NCBI RefSeq assembly: GCF_963259705.1
Contig: NC_081848.1
Span: 56,788,895 to 56,852,894 of the forward strand
DNA from: Myotis daubentonii
Lineage: Eukaryota; Chordata; Mammalia; Chiroptera; Vespertilionidae
Length of the DNA stretch: 64,000 nucleotides
Reading direction: 5' to 3'
Shown: in pieces, positions 9,900 to 21,894 of the stretch
Numbering within the stretch: position 1 is the stretch's first letter
How the letters are laid out: each line of letters opens with the position of its first letter
Made by a program: the position numbers and the translations under genes
Notes under the pieces: model-generated
The model's database searches: none
Told to the model about the DNA's origin: nothing
Seen by the model: the letters and a program-made list of their open reading frames with translations, nothing else

Positions 9900-10375
9900 T
9901 GGGGGATGAAAACTCCTCTTCAGCAGGGATTGGCTGAAAAGCCAACAAAGGCACAATCGAGGCATCTGCCGGGGAGCTGGAAGCCTCCACCAGCATGCTT
10001 AAGTTACCGAGCGGGCACCAGGTCTTTGTGGCACTGCTGTGTGTGTGTGTGTGTGTTTCATTTGTTACTCAAGGAAAATTGAGTAACAAATTTGGACAAT
10101 GATTGGTCAAATGAAGGGCAATTCTGGGATAAGCTGGGGAGACAAAGCAGAGAGAGCGTGGCCAGCTTCAATTTTGCTGTATTTCCTAGTGTCCTGAGCA
10201 GGAAGTGCCACTGTCTCTAGGGTTTGGTAGGAGTCCTGCCTCTTGTTGTGGCTCGGCCCTTCTTTGGGATTTTATGTAGAGGGAGAGGCTAGCTCAGGGC
10301 TCCTCGGGATCTGACCCTCTGTGGGCATTTGCTGTGCTTTCTGCCGTGCAGTGTGCCATGGGCTATAGAACCAGA
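9900..10375. other. Unique sequence with a short (TG)n run
   Basis: A (TG)9-10 run lies at about 10038-10057. It is followed by two inverted copies of a short string (tttgttactcaag / gagtaacaaattt, about 10059-10092) that could form a hairpin. No gene or dispersed repeat is recognised. Confidence 0.5.
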
Positions 10376-10500
10376 GAGCTGGTTCCAATGGCAGTTGTGC
10401 TGAGTGCTGGCTGTGCAACCCGGGGGAAGCTACTTCACCTCTCTGATCTTTAGATTCTGCATGTTCCTCAGAGGACAGCAGTCCTTAATTACAGGAATAC
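10376..10500 (+). repeat. MIR SINE relic
   Basis: Forward MIR fragment: gagctggttccaatggcag, gctggctgtgcaaccc and ggaagctacttcacctctc follow the MIR core order. It is strongly diverged. Confidence 0.5.
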
Positions 10501-10639
10501 TGTTACAATGAAATGAAGTTGGTAAGGCATTTGGCAGTTGGTAATTATTTGGCAATTGGTAATTATTCAAGAAGTGTCTTATATAGTCTTGGGACAGTGT
10601 GCAATGTGGATTTCTTTCTTTCCTTTTGTTCTTTAGAGG

Positions 10640-11045
10640 GCTGCATGTGATTTTAAGTTTTTAAAAAATGCTCAAGTAATACATACTCATTGTGCGTTCA
10701 GACATTACAGAGGAATACAGAGTGTAAATTCCTCTAATTCTATCCGGCAGTGACGGCTATTAACAGTTTGGTACATAGCATTCCTGACTATTTCGGGTTT
10801 CTGTTTCTTAATACAATGGAATCACATTGTATACATTTTTAAGAAACTTGTTTTTCACTTAATGTAGTGTGGCTATCTGTGTAAGTCATTACATAGACAT
10901 CTACCTCACGGCTTTTAATGACTGGATAGAGTTCCACTGTAGAATGTGCCAAAAGTATTTCACTGATCCCTATAGAGATATACTTAGGGTATTTCCAGGG
11001 TGTTTTCGCGCTGTAATTTCTTTTGGTATTAAACATTCCTTTATT
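10640..11045 (+). mobile_element. Ancient L1 (L1M-type) 3' UTR relic
   Basis: The order of segments matches the 3' region of old mammalian L1M elements: ctcaagtaatacatactcat, an 'acggctattaacagtttgg' block, the 'ttgtttttcacttaatgtag' block, 'tacatagacatctacctcac', 'ttaatgactggatagagttc' and 'cactgtagaatgtgccaaaa'. No coding sequence remains. The 118-codon frame across it is meaningless. Confidence 0.7.
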
Positions 11046-11150
11046 CATCTATTCAACAAGTATTTAGGAAGAGCCCTGGCATGCCAAGCGCCATTCTTGG
11101 AGCTACCTATAAACCGGCCAGACAAGGTTTCTTCTTCCCCAAGGCTTATG
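11046..11150 (-). repeat. L2 LINE relic
   Basis: The string ttcatctattcaacaagtat, then a decayed 'gccaagcgccattcttggag', is the L2 3' end read in reverse. It directly abuts the L1M relic. Confidence 0.5.
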
Positions 11151-11464
11151 ACTTGGACCAGGGCTGTGCATACAGCCTTCTGCAATGATGGTGATGTCCT
11201 GTTTGTACACTGTGCACATCAGTAGCCGCTGACCACCTCTAGCCACAGAGCACCTGAAAGGTGGCCCGTGTGTCTTATTTTGTTGTAATTAATTTAAACT
11301 TAAACTGACACATGTGACGTGTGGCTATGTGTTGGAGAGTGCCTCTCTGAACAGTAAAGGACAGGCAAGTGACTAGAGCATCTGTTTCCCGACAGTGGTC
11401 TATGCTCTAAAGAAATAAGGCATCGTGGTGTACGGGGCCAGGGAGGGGTGCATTTCATATGTGT

Positions 11465-11625
11465 GATTATTTTAAATTTCCTTTTTAATTGAGGTATAAC
11501 GTACATCCAGTAAAGTACATGTGTCTGAAATTTACAGCTTAATGGATTTTTATACCTCCTAGACACCTGTGCAGCCACCACACAGATTAAGATATAGATC
11601 ATTTCTTGCCCCCAAGAGGGTTCAT
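11465..11625 (+). mobile_element. Ancient L1M 3' UTR fragment
   Basis: The segments aattgaggtataacgtacat, 'cagtaaagtacatgtgtc', 'tacagcttaatggattttta', 'cacctgtgcagccaccacac' and 'attaagatatagatcatttc' follow the L1M 3' UTR consensus. Only this fragment remains. Confidence 0.75.
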
Positions 11626-13894
11626 TTTAGCTGCATGGGCGGGGGTGGGGGGGGGCGATGCCTCCCTGAGGAAGAGTCTTGTGAGGGGAGACCTCAGTGA
11701 TGAGAAGCAGTTGGCCATGGCACGGTCAGATGGCTGACTTAAGATGCAAATGTGTCACCCTCAACCCCCAGGAGGTCCGGGTGCCATTCAAAACTTCCCC
11801 CGTGGTGACTTATCTTGGTACCACTTATGCACAGTAACTTCCGATGCATCCCTAGCACTTGTCAAATTCAAATTCGGTGCTGAAGTCAGGAACAACCCAG
11901 AGAGGCACGGGGCTGCCAATTGCCCCGGAGAGAAATTCAGCGAGGTAAGTATTGTTCCAGGCTGTGAGAACCACTTCACTAGCACAGATGGGAGAAGTAG
12001 AATTTCCCTGGCAGACACCTATTGATCAGTCAGCGGACTGACTTTTGATTGATTTTTTTCTCCTCCTGCTTAGAAGTTTGTCCTTCACAGACAGAGCTTT
12101 TCCACAGAGGATGAACTCTGAGAAATAGGAATTGTTCAGGGGTTTTTAGATACTTGACAACTGAGTGGTGACAAAAACGGTTTAGTTTGAATATTCTCCT
12201 GGCTGTCAACTTCTCAGCATGAAAGCCTCTTAGAGACAGTTTTTTGTTTTTTTTTTTTAAATGACTTTGGAGAGGGTGAACTTGGGCTTGGGGTAATTAA
12301 AGTTTCCAGGGTTGGCTGAACTGCTCCGGATGGCCAAATCCTGCCCGTCAAAGGGGAATGTATTATTCTTGCCCCATCAGCCTCTCTGCTTCACTTTATT
12401 AAGGATATTCCCAGCTTCCCTGTCACAGTGCTTACAGCTCTGAATCATTTGACCATCCTCCCTCCCCACTCAAGCTCACAACCTTTCTGTCTGGTCACCA
12501 GCATATCGCTCCTGTGTCACAGAGTATCCAGCAGCTGTCTCTTCTTTCTAGTCTCATTGTTGCCACCTTAGTTTCAGGTCCAGGAATTCTTGCCTGGCTG
12601 GCAGCATAACCTTATTTCTGTTCCTCCTTCAGTCCATCCTCCACTCCTGGCCAGTTACTCTTCCCAGAGTCCAGCTGTTAGCATTCTTTTCAGTGATTTC
12701 CCACAGCCTCCTCAGAAGACACCCTCCCCAGCCCCTGGCGCTTTATACTCTGCCCAACTTCTAGGATATAATGGGTGAGATCTCAAATTTCATTGGGGTC
12801 TTGTTGACCTCAGCATCAAACCCAAAAAAGTCCTGCAATCACCCTAAGCTCTTTCCCCGGTGGTACTGAGTCATACGTTGTAAGGTGCTTAGTGCTGTGC
12901 CTGCTGGCACACAGTAAGTCATCAATAAGTGGGAATTGCTCTGACTGCTATAGTCTCCCATTCTGTCTTACCCAAATCTTTTCTTGCCAAACTCTGATCG
13001 CTGTTCCTTAACAACCCTCACATTCCCACCCCACATCTGAGTCTTAGCTTATGCATTGTGTCCACCCAGATGGCCCTCCCGCCCAGACCGCTCATCCATC
13101 TTCTATGAAGAATGGATCCTCCTCATGTTCAATAGATACCTTGTTCAAGTGCAGCCAGGATAGCAGTTCACCACATTCTCCTTGTGGCCAGATGTTTCCC
13201 CACATGTTATAGCCCTGAACCAGGTCGTTGGCTCACTGAAGAAGGAACTGGTCTTGTCCATCTCTTCATCCCCTGGCACACAGTTAGGCACCAATAAATA
13301 TTGGTTGAATGAGTAAATGTTACTTGTTGCTTTGAGATTCCTTTTTCCCTGTAGCCCTGTAGTGGGCTGACCCTCCCTGTAGTGAGTCTGACTCTCCAAA
13401 AGGACCGTTTGATATGCTGTCCATTCTTATAGACAGAAGAGGGAGAAATAAGATCCGAGGAGACGGTTAAGAGCTCTCTGCAGTGATTCGTACATGTGGT
13501 GAGGGGAGGCTAAGTGGGGTCTGGTGAGTGGAATAGGAAAAGGGTTCACTGAAGCAATGTTTTGAAGGAAGAAGCAGGAGAATTTATGTCAGTGACTAGA
13601 TAGTCCCTAGACTGATGGAGAGGGATGCATCTAAGATGTTGCCATGCTGCAGCACATGGGGACCTGCAGCCCTTTGCATATAGCACCTTGAAGTAATGAC
13701 AGCTTGGAGTGCTTCTCACAGCAGAGGTGCTCTCAGCTGGTTTGCACTAGTGGAGGCAGAGCAGTGGTCATTTCTCTTCAGACAAAGAAGGAAAACAAGA
13801 CACATATTTTAAGGTAATTTTCCCAAGCACACATGACTAGATTTAGTGAATTCCTCAGAAAGGACTAAGAAATAGGCTAAGGGTAAGGGGAGTG
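11626..13894. other. Unique sequence with two short L2 3' ends
   Basis: Fragments at about 12875-12960 (cctgctggcacacagtaagt, catcaataagtggg) and 13225-13320 (ctcttcatcccctggcacac, ccaataaatattggttgaat) are forward L2 3' ends. A poly-G run lies at about 11641-11656. The rest, including a 93-codon frame at 11744-12025, shows no recognisable gene. Confidence 0.5.
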
Positions 13895-14085
13895 ACTGGT
13901 ATATTGAACAACTGCTATGTGCCAGGGAGTGTAATAGGCTCTCCTTTCATTTGAGCTCATTTTAATCTCCCCCAAGAACCTTGATGCAGATAGTAACCCA
14001 TTTTACAGATGCAAAAGCTGTCATGAAGGGACTTCTCCAAGGTTCCACAACTTATTTTATCTGCAAGACTCCAGCACTGTAATTT
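13895..14085 (-). repeat. MIR SINE relic
   Basis: Reverse MIR, nearly complete: ttgaacaactgctatgtgcc, then 'gagctcattttaatctccc', 'acccattttacagatgcaaa' and 'ttctccaaggttccacaac'. Confidence 0.75.
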
Positions 14086-14179
14086 CACCTCGCCATTAGG
14101 ATTATATCTCTACATTTTTAAAACTGGATTTTACTTTAAAAATAGTTTCTGCAACTTCTTTGCAGGAGTGCACATGCAT

Positions 14180-14181
<2 letters not shown>

Positions 14182-14228
<47 letters not shown>

Positions 14229-14230
14229 CG
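14182..14230 (+). repeat. (AC)n microsatellite
   Basis: About 20 uninterrupted AC units with imperfect cgcaca edges. It is a potential Z-DNA tract and likely polymorphic. Confidence 0.95.
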
Positions 14231-14865
14231 CTCACACTCCATAGTGGGACTGGCCTCGGTGACATCAGGTGTTTGTTCATCCAGAAACTATGTCTATGTC
14301 ATTCATCACAACAGAGCTACAAGCTACCAGCCTTCCTAAGGTTGGTCACAGGCTGTGGTGAGGCTGAGTTGCTTTAGAGTAATTGCCCTCTGCCCTAGCA
14401 GTCCGAGCTCTGAGGTGCTGACCATGTGGGGCTTTGGGTGGGTGGATGCTCACATAGGTGAGGATGTAGCTTCAGCTATGGCTCCAGCTCCCTGATATCT
14501 TTTCAGATGAGCTGAACCTCTTACTCTTCAGCCTGGCCTTCTGCTGCCGCTGCCCCTTTGGAGCCAGAGGTGGCAGCAGTTACATGTTGATCTTTCTCCT
14601 GACAGCTCCCTGCCTAGATGGCCCGCCTGTCTTCCCTGTATGAATGGAGGGGGTGTTAACTAAACGCTCAGGGGATGGACACTGAGGATCTACCACAGCA
14701 CATTTCACATGTCACTGAAGAAGGATGGAAAGACACTAGCCAGAAGTGACTCAATTCATTAGGTCTTGAGGCCCCACTCAGGTATCAGGGGAGAGAGGAT
14801 AGCAAAGGGACCAGACCAATGCCCTGCCTTCATTTAAATGCAAAGAATGTGATACAGTACCAGGT
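14231..14865. other. Unique sequence, nothing recognised
   Basis: I see no dispersed repeat, exon or regulatory signature that I can defend. Confidence 0.45.
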
Positions 14866-15010
14866 CAGCCCATCATTCATTCATTTATCATTCATTCATT
14901 CATTCATCCCACATTTATGTATTGAGTACCTACTTTATGCCAGCCAGCCACAGTATGAGGCACGAAGGCTGTAATAGTGAGTTGAGATACTGTCCCCAAT
15001 CTCTTGAGAC
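14866..15010 (-). repeat. L2 LINE relic with (ATTC)n tract
   Basis: An ATTC-rich head (catcattcattcatttatc) continues as tgtattgagtacctactt, tatgccagccagccacag and a decayed 'gaggcacgaaggctgtaata'. This is the L2 3' end in reverse with its terminal tetranucleotide repeat expanded. Confidence 0.65.
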
Positions 15011-15221
15011 TTCCAGGGTCTTGGAGAAGTCAGTCAATTCAGCCAGCAGTGTCGATGGCATTGGGTAAGTGTCTATCTGACTTGGAGAGGTAGGGGCTGA
15101 GGTAGGGGGCGGGGAGGGGGCGGTGCTTCCCTGAAGGAGGAGGAACTTGAGCTCTGCCTATAAGAGTCTGAGTGAGAGGCACACTGGGAATGGTGAAGGG
15201 GAGACAAAATAATCAGCTCAC

Positions 15222-15625
15222 AGCATGGACTGAATTGTGTTCCGCGACCCCAAATTCATATGTTGAAGCCCTAACCCCCTATGGGACTGTGTTTGGAGAT
15301 TGGGCCTTTAAGGAGGTAATTAAGGTTAAGTGAGGTCATAAGGATGGGGTCCTAATTTCATATGACTGGTGTCCTTGTAAGAAGAGGAAGAGACATGGGG
15401 GTGGGGTAGGGAGTGGGGCTCTGTGCACAGAGGAAGGGTCATGTGAGGACACAGTGAGAAGGAGGCCATCTGCAAGCCAAGGAGAAAGACCTTAGGAGAA
15501 ACCAAACCTGCTGACAGCTTGATCTTGGATTTTACGCCTCCAGAACTGCACAAAAATAAATTCCTATTGTTTAAGCCCCTCAGTCCGAGGTATTTTGTTG
15601 TGGCAACCCTAGCAGACTAATACAC
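15222..15625 (+). mobile_element. Solo LTR, ERVL-MaLR type
   Basis: A nearly complete LTR relic. In order it reads tggactgaattgtgttccgc, 'caaattcatatgttgaagcc', 'tttaaggaggtaattaagg', 'ggtgtccttgtaagaagagg', 'catgtgaggacacagtgaga', 'gacagcttgatcttggattt', the AATAAA-containing 'aaaaataaattcctattgt' and the terminus 'cagactaatacac'. This is the MLT1/MST-like MaLR arrangement, with a polyadenylation signal near the 3' end. No internal proviral sequence flanks it, so it is a solo LTR of an ancient endogenous retrovirus-like element. Confidence 0.75.
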
Positions 15626-15659
15626 CGGTGTACAGTGACAGCGAGTTGGCTTAAGGTAC

Positions 15660-15785
15660 GTTGCCTGCAGTGACCCAGACTGGAAGCCCCTAGAGGGCAG
15701 ACACGAGGTCTGTTCTCCAGCTTCCAGAATACTGCCTGGCACCTGGTAGATGATTTGTAATATTTGTTGAGGGAGCAAATGTAAG
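15660..15785 (+). repeat. L2 LINE 3' end
   Basis: The string agagggcagacacgaggtct, then 'ctgcctggcacctggtagat' and 'taatatttgttgagggagc', matches the forward L2 3' UTR end. Confidence 0.65.
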
Positions 15786-16985
15786 AGTGAAAAGGATGAG
15801 GAAAGAGAATGGAGAGACATGTGAACAGTTGGGGTTTTATCCTGCAGGCATTGTGAAAACATTAGCCTTCAGAGTTAGGGAATGACCTGAAAGTGGTGCT
15901 ATTAGATTTTAGAATAAACTAAGGTGGATAGGGAGGGGTGAGGGTAGTAGTGTAGGTGAGAGGGCCTGCAACCAGAGATCCTAGTTAGGCGGCCACAGAA
16001 GTGACATGGCTTTCGGTGATAAGTTTCTACTCTGGGGCTAAGACAAAGAGAAGGGAAAAGGAGCACAGATACAAGGGAATAGAATTGGAGGAGCAGAATT
16101 TGGCCAGCAATGGTTGACTCATGTCCTGTGTGGCTTGAATTCCAGGTGTCTCCAAGGTTCAGAGCCTCTCCCCCGCCCCCATGTCTGGTAGAATGGTATC
16201 TAATAGCCCAGTGGCACTTTAGATCATGACTGTCTGATGCAGCCTGGATGCACTGTGATCTCCTGTACCTGTCATAACAGAGTAGTTGGCATTCTCTCCA
16301 CTTGGTGAATGAGGTAAGCAAGTCAAGGACAGGCATGTGACCTGCCCGAGGTCACACAGCATGGGGGAAGACCTCGTCTTTTTCTCCTTCAGTATAAGGT
16401 CACCCTTCAGGGAATAAGCCTGTATTCCTCAGTCAACAGAAATGAATGCCGATATTTTGTTATTTTAGCTTAATTTTCAATGGGCAAGAAGAAGGCATTT
16501 TTGGATCAGATTTTAATGATGCTGGAAAAGTTAGGTTATTTTTGGTCTTAATGTTGCTAGAAGTTAAACAATAATCCAGACACTTTATAGGTGAAAGATT
16601 CATATAAATTGCATGAGGGTAGCTCTGAACATAAGTAAAATGAATTTATTTTGGCCTTCCTGCTCGATCCTCAATTGGCTTTTAGGAAACAAATTACAGA
16701 GTCCTCAGCACAAGGGAGGGCTGAGATGTAACAAAAAGTGGGAGGCAGTGCCAACTTCCCAGCTGGCATCCTTTGTAGGTATTGGGGTTGGCATATTTGT
16801 TAAAGTCCCTTTACTTACCCGATCCATTTAGACTTCATTTTTTTTTCCTGATGGTGAAACAGTACCATCTTGTCCTTTCTTAAACTATCTAAAGAATGGT
16901 CTTTAACTGGAGGGAAGAGAGTGGCAGTGTCACCTAGGTTGTTGATGTTTGTTAATAGCACAACTTTGGGATTTTAATTTGTTTT
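15786..16985. other. Unique sequence, possible conserved non-coding element near 16440-16720
   Basis: No gene is recognised; the 144-codon minus frame at 15902-16336 has no domain. The stretch 16440-16720 (attttagcttaattttcaat, gattttaatgatgctgg, ataaattgcatgaggg) has the AT-rich, repeat-free texture common in conserved elements. This is inference only. Confidence 0.25.
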
Positions 16986-17120
16986 TCCTTCCTGGCTTCT
17001 GCTTCTTCATCTTGAAAATGATGATAATAATGAAGCCTTCGGTGAGGATTATGAGATAGAATGCACTTGAAGTATTTAACACAGTACTTAGCACAGAATT
17101 AAGTATGAAGTGATATCTAT
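16986..17120 (+). repeat. MIR SINE 3' part
   Basis: The string aaaatgatgataataatgaa, then 'gtgaggattatgagatagaa', 'tatttaacacagtacttagc' and 'acagaattaagtatg', follows the 3' half of MIR in forward orientation. Confidence 0.65.
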
Positions 17121-17515
17121 TATAATGTTTATCACATGTTTTCCTTTCCTCATTTGGCAAAATCCTCTAGGTGGCATCTCTGGGGAATAAAGTAGGGGGC
17201 AGGAGGGATGGGTGACTACTGCTAGTTTGAGTTTGTTTCTGATTAACTGAGGGTCATGTAAAATTCTTTGTAGTTTAAACTTTTGTTACTGCGTCTTCCT
17301 AAAAAAAGTCAGCTTTTCTGCTTTAGTGATACAGTTCACGCAAATAACCAAATCTTCTGTTGTGTAGCCATTCTGTAGGAACTACCTTGACCTCATCATT
17401 TCCCACATTAAATTACAGTTTGCGGGACCATTGCATGTAGGAATTAGGCTAAACTTTTCGTGGGATTTCAAAACACCACTGCCCCGTGAGTTGCATTTTT
17501 GCTTAAATATGTTTT

Positions 17516-17725
17516 TTTTAAATATATTTTATTGATTTTTCACAGAGAGGAAGGGAGAGAGAGAGTTAGAAACATCGACGAGAGAGAAACATCGATCAGC
17601 TGCTTCCTGCACATCTCCCACTGGGGATGTGCCCGCAACCCAGGTACATGCCCTTGACCGGAATCAAACCCAGGACCCCTCAGTCCGCAGGCCGACGCTC
17701 TATCCACTGAGCCAAACCGGTTTCG
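17516..17725 (-). mobile_element. Ves-type tRNA-derived SINE with 15-bp target duplication
   Basis: Intact vespertilionid SINE in reverse. On the plus strand it starts with the A/T tail (aaatatattttattg), then the GA-rich body (ggaagggagagagagag) and ends with the tRNA-like head (ccactgagccaaaccgg). The target duplication gcttaaatatgtttt is perfect, at 17501-17515 and 17726-17740. Such duplications show L1-mediated retroposition. Low divergence and a perfect duplication indicate a recent insertion. RNA polymerase III would transcribe it from the minus strand. Confidence 0.92.
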
Positions 17726-17740
17726 GCTTAAATATGTTTT

Positions 17741-19724
17741 ATGAATGTCATTTATTATACTTTGTGGCATCCCCTAAAACTCCAGCACCAGGAAAAGTAA
17801 ATATCAGGTAAATTCCAATTAATCTGGTTTCCAAATCTCACCGGAGGTTACTTTGGTCCTCAAGCTTAGATCAGATTCTTCCATGCCTGTGGTTTGAATC
17901 AAAATAATGACATCTCTGACTCCCATCCTCGGGGCATTAATTTTTAATCTTCCTTTCTTTGGGATAATTATAAAGAGAGGCTGTGGGGGTTGGGAAGAGA
18001 CTTAGGAGGCGATGTGGATGGCAGAGCAGGAGTGGATGTTGGTACAGTGCAGTCTCTTCTGAGGAGAGGGAGCAGCTGGAGCCTGGTATCTGCTTTCCCA
18101 GTTCACTTGGGGGGAGGAAGCAGAGGCAAGGATTGGGATTGGGATGGGGATGTGGTGGGGGTTGATGGAGCCAGATCATGGTGGGTCCTGATGTGGGAAC
18201 TGGGGGTCATTTGGGGAATGAAACAGAGCTGTATAACTGTGTTAGGGAGAGAGGTTGAGGAATGTTTGGGTGTACTGGGATTTCTGAGTTAGTACAGACA
18301 AGGCTACTCCATTGTCGGTTTCCTGCATCCACGTTCCCTTGAACCTCTGGGGCACAGTGGGATTTCATGGACACGAGTCGACATCTTGATTACAACCTGT
18401 AAATCATCATCTCTTGTAAAGTGGTCACAGAGGTACCAGTATGAGCACTGGGCACATGGTGCCTTGATGTTCAGAATTTGGGCTCTTGTTAGCTTCTTAG
18501 GTGAGTGAAGTTCCTTTAGACCCTCCGACTCAACCCCCCAAACACACACCGAAAGCGTGGATTATAGAGGAGAGGCTCCCTCAGAATATGTGGTTCTAAG
18601 TTAGTTCAAATTTTTCTCTCTTCTTCACTGATTAAAAAATGCAATAAGCAACAATCCTTAATGACACGGGAAAATCTTCACGAAAGCTACAAACTAGAAC
18701 AAAGAATTGCAATTCTTACATCTTGGGCATCTCACTTATGTAAACCTGCATTTAACCAATTGCCTAAAGTCTCTCTTCTTCCCTAGCCATTCAGTTTCAT
18801 GTTTATATCTATTTTCCTAACACATAGTACACTGTTTGGCACACAGTAGATGATCAGTATATCTTTGTTAAATGAATGAGGATGAACGATCTGAATGGGG
18901 AGGGGGTGAGAGGGCGAGTTAGGTCTGGCTTCTGACTCTGAGCTAGACTCTTGGTGATGAAGAGAAGCAGAATCTTAGAAAGGAGGCTTTAATTGTCTTT
19001 CATTTTGTAAGGGAGGAAGGGTGTCTGGGAGGACTGCTTCATGGTGAATTTGTTCTGCATGTGTGTGTCTTTATGTGTGTGCGTTTCCTTAGCTTTGAGG
19101 ACCTGGTTTCGTTATTGTGAATCTATTATCTCCCAGCCCCTGGCAGAGGTATTCCTTTCTCCTTTGAGTTTCATGGGTCCATGGTGACGGGTGACCTGTT
19201 AGGTCACTTCATTGATGTCTGCGCATGCTGATCATTTAGAGGTGAGATTAGAGACGAGAACAGTGGCTCAGATGTACTAAAATGGGAATGTACTGAATAA
19301 ATCAGTGCAAAATATGCCCTTACATGTTGCAGCACAATGGGAGGAACTATGAGAGCAAGTAATGAGGAGGCAGGGAGAGAGACATGTCCTATTGAAGCCC
19401 CTAGCATGTTCTGAAATGGAGACAAATGATGCAGCCATTGATTAGAAATGCCTGGGCTCACCTGGGCCCTCCTTACCTAGAAGAGAAGGTATATATGGTT
19501 CGGTTTATGGTATTGCTTTTCCAGGTGATTGTTGGCTGTAAAATGGGATGAATTCAAGAGAAACAGATTTCTGCAAAGAGGTGCTGTTTAAGGTTGGTCC
19601 TTTGAGTGTCAGCCAGGGTGGTTTGATTCGGGTACAACCCAACTCAGTGCCCTCCCTTGATCAAAGGGGCCACCATTATTAGCCTGCAAGTGCCTTATGT
19701 GGTTTAGATTATTCTAAGTAGTTG
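17741..19724. other. Mostly unique sequence with an L2 3' end at 18785-18885
   Basis: The forward L2 end reads ttttcctaacacatagtaca, 'ctgtttggcacacagtagat' and 'ctttgttaaatgaatgag'. G-rich minisatellite-like text at about 18120-18165 (gggattgggattgggatggg) is the only other pattern. No gene is recognised. Confidence 0.5.
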
Positions 19725-20095
19725 TTTCCTCCTTGCCCACACCCCTGTGAAAGGAGGGTGCTTTCCTGCCCCCTGGACATGGACATGGCCTGTAGCCTGC
19801 GTGACCAGTGAAGTGTGGGTGGAAGGAAGTTCAATGTGCCAAGCCAAGGCCTTAAGAAACATAACTTATTTCCACTTGCTCTTGTGGGAACTTTTGATTT
19901 TAGCTGTGAGAAGAACATGTGACAGCCAGCTTGGCCTTTCCACCCTGGGCCTCAGAAACATGTGAAACAGACCTGAAGCAGAGATGCCCTGGCAAACATG
20001 CAGACCTGTGGCTGAGAAATAAACGCTTATTTTTGTAAGCCCTTAAGATGATTTTTGGTTGATTGTTATGCAGCAAACACTGACTAATACACCCT
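19725..20095 (+). mobile_element. Solo LTR relic, ERVL/MaLR-like
   Basis: The 3' part is diagnostic: gctgagaaataaacgcttat (AATAAA), then 'ttgtaagcccttaagatga', 'ttgattgttatgcagcaaac' and the terminus 'actgactaatacacc'. The 5' part (ctggacatggacatggcctg, 'gaaacatgtgaaacagacc') is more diverged. No internal viral sequence is visible nearby. Subfamily not determined. Confidence 0.6.
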
Positions 20096-20414
20096 GGAGC
20101 CATGCAGACCTTAACTGGGCAAAACATGTTTGATGGTTAATTAACCTCACAATATAATTAATAAAAAGTAATGAAGTGCAGGGTTTTTCCAAAGTTCTGT
20201 CCTGGAGCATTTTCCTCAGAATTACCTGCAGCAACAACCTGATCCAGACCCACCTCATTAGAAGCTCTGGGGAGCTGCATTCTAAACATGCATTCCAGTG
20301 ATTCTAATGTCACTGAAGTTGAGAATTACTTTCACAATGAATTAAAACCCGTGACCACCTCCATTAACACCAAAATCAGGGGTCTGTAGGATGGATTGGA
20401 GGAAAGCTTGTTTT
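20096..20414. other. AT-rich sequence, nothing recognised
   Basis: Contains taattaacctcacaatataa-type text and an 'agaagctctggggagctgc' segment that could belong to an old element. I cannot assign it. Confidence 0.4.
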
Positions 20415-20632
20415 AAAAAATAAAAATATTTTTATTGATTTCAGAGAGGAAGGTAGAGGGATAGAGAGACAGAAACATCAATGATGACAGAAAATCGTTG
20501 ATTGGCTGCCTCTTGCATGCCCCACACTGGGGATCCAGCCTGCAACTTGGGCACGTGCCCTGACTGAGAATCGAACTATAACCTCTTGGTTCATAGGTTG
20601 ACGCTCAAACACTGAGCCACACCAGCCTGGCT
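20415..20632 (-). mobile_element. Ves-type SINE, reverse orientation
   Basis: Same architecture as the copy at 17516: A/T tail (aaaaatatttttattgattt), GA-rich body, central 'cacactggggatccagcctg', and head 'actgagccacaccagcctgg'. A loose flanking match (gcttgtttt at 20406; gctttgtttt at 20642) may be a decayed target duplication. It is more diverged than the 17516 copy. A (TTTG)n run follows at about 20645-20672. Confidence 0.9.
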
Positions 20633-21499
20633 AAAAGTCATGCTTTGTTTTTGTTTGTTTGTTTGTTTTGTTTTTAAGTTGCAAAGTGCTTCACTTAAAT
20701 TCTCTTAGAAAAAAAGGTTTATTTTTATTTGTTAATAGAAAGGACATATGTGCAGAATTTCAAGCACCAGGCTTCAGGAAGGTCAGGAAGTAAGGCAACT
20801 CCATGTCCTTGCCATGCATTTGCCTTGGTTGTCACATCCTCTCTTGCCTCTCTTGGAGCATCCATTCTCTTCTCTTCTGCCTACAACCTCCCTCTGCTGC
20901 CATGCACAGTTTCTTTATCTTCCCTTTCAACCCTCATCACCTCCCCTACCATCACAAACTGCCTCTTTCAATGTCACTGTCCACTGAGAACTTCCCTCTG
21001 TGTTTCTTAGTTCAGATTCATGAGATAATCTGACTGGCCAAGCTCATTTTGTCCACTTTAAAATCAAATCACGAGAGAAAGACCAATCTCTGGATTGGCC
21101 ACTCTAGAGTTAGGTGTCTGTTCCTGGTCCAATCAAATATGGCTAGCGTGGGGCAGGTCACATGGTTCAGAGCCTGGCCTTTGAGGGTAGGCTGCATCAG
21201 GAGGAGGCAGGGGTGGGCAGGCACCAATTGACATCTACTCTGTTGGGTAGAACTTGGTGGAAAGAGGAGACCAGAGAGGAGGAGTCACTCTGGAGTGATG
21301 GTTAGGGGAGAGATGGAATCATCTGTTGAATGTTTGTCTTTCTCACTCTATTGTCCCTGCCTCCACAAAGCTCACGGCCCAGTGGAACAACCAGGCATTA
21401 AATGAATAATGAAACAAATATCTACTTAGGTTCCACAGATTGACAACTGGGATAGACTAGGGAAGAGGGAGCTTTCAACAATGGAAAACAAGAAGCTGG
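20633..21499. other. Unique sequence, nothing recognised
   Basis: Three overlapping plus-strand frames (60-93 codons) at 20729-21033 share the same pyrimidine-rich DNA and are not genes. Text at 20870-21010 faintly resembles L2 but not enough to call. Confidence 0.4.
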
Positions 21500-21671
21500 A
21501 TGGTAAGGTGGAAAGAACTTTGGTGATTAGAACAACCTGGGTTTCAATCCCAGCCTCAGAACTCACTAGCTTTTTGATCTTAGGAAAGTTTCTTAACAAT
21601 TTTGAGACTCATGCTTTGTCTATAAAATGTGGATACTAATAGTTTCTACCTAATAGTAGGATTATATTAAA

Positions 21672-21894
21672 CTAGAGGCCTGGTGCACGACATTCATGCA
21701 TGGGTAGAGTCCCTAGGCCCGGCCGGCGATCAGGGCTAATCAGGGCCTTCCGGCTGCTAGCAGGGGCCTTCCTTCATTTCGCACTGCCCCCTGGTGGTCA
21801 GCGCATGTTGATAGTGAGCAATGGAACTCCTGGTCTCCCAGTTGAACTCTCGAGGGGACACTTTGCATATTAGCCTTTTATATATATATATAGA
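21672..21894 (-). mobile_element. Non-autonomous Helitron (HeliBat type), 223 bp, complete
   Basis: Read on the minus strand, it begins TC (21893-21894), continues tatatatatataaaaggcta, 'atatgcaaagtgtcccctcg' and 'gaccaccagggggcag', and ends CTAG (21672-21675). A decayed terminal hairpin precedes the end (plus strand gtgcacgacattcatgcat). TC...CTAG termini and insertion between A and T without target duplication are the Helitron signature. It encodes nothing and relied on a Rep-helicase supplied elsewhere. Confidence 0.88.

Noticed and set aside
15222..15625. Possible intact endogenous retrovirus
   Set aside because: Only a solo LTR is present. No gag, pol or env-like sequence or second LTR in direct orientation lies nearby; the other LTR relics are of different types.
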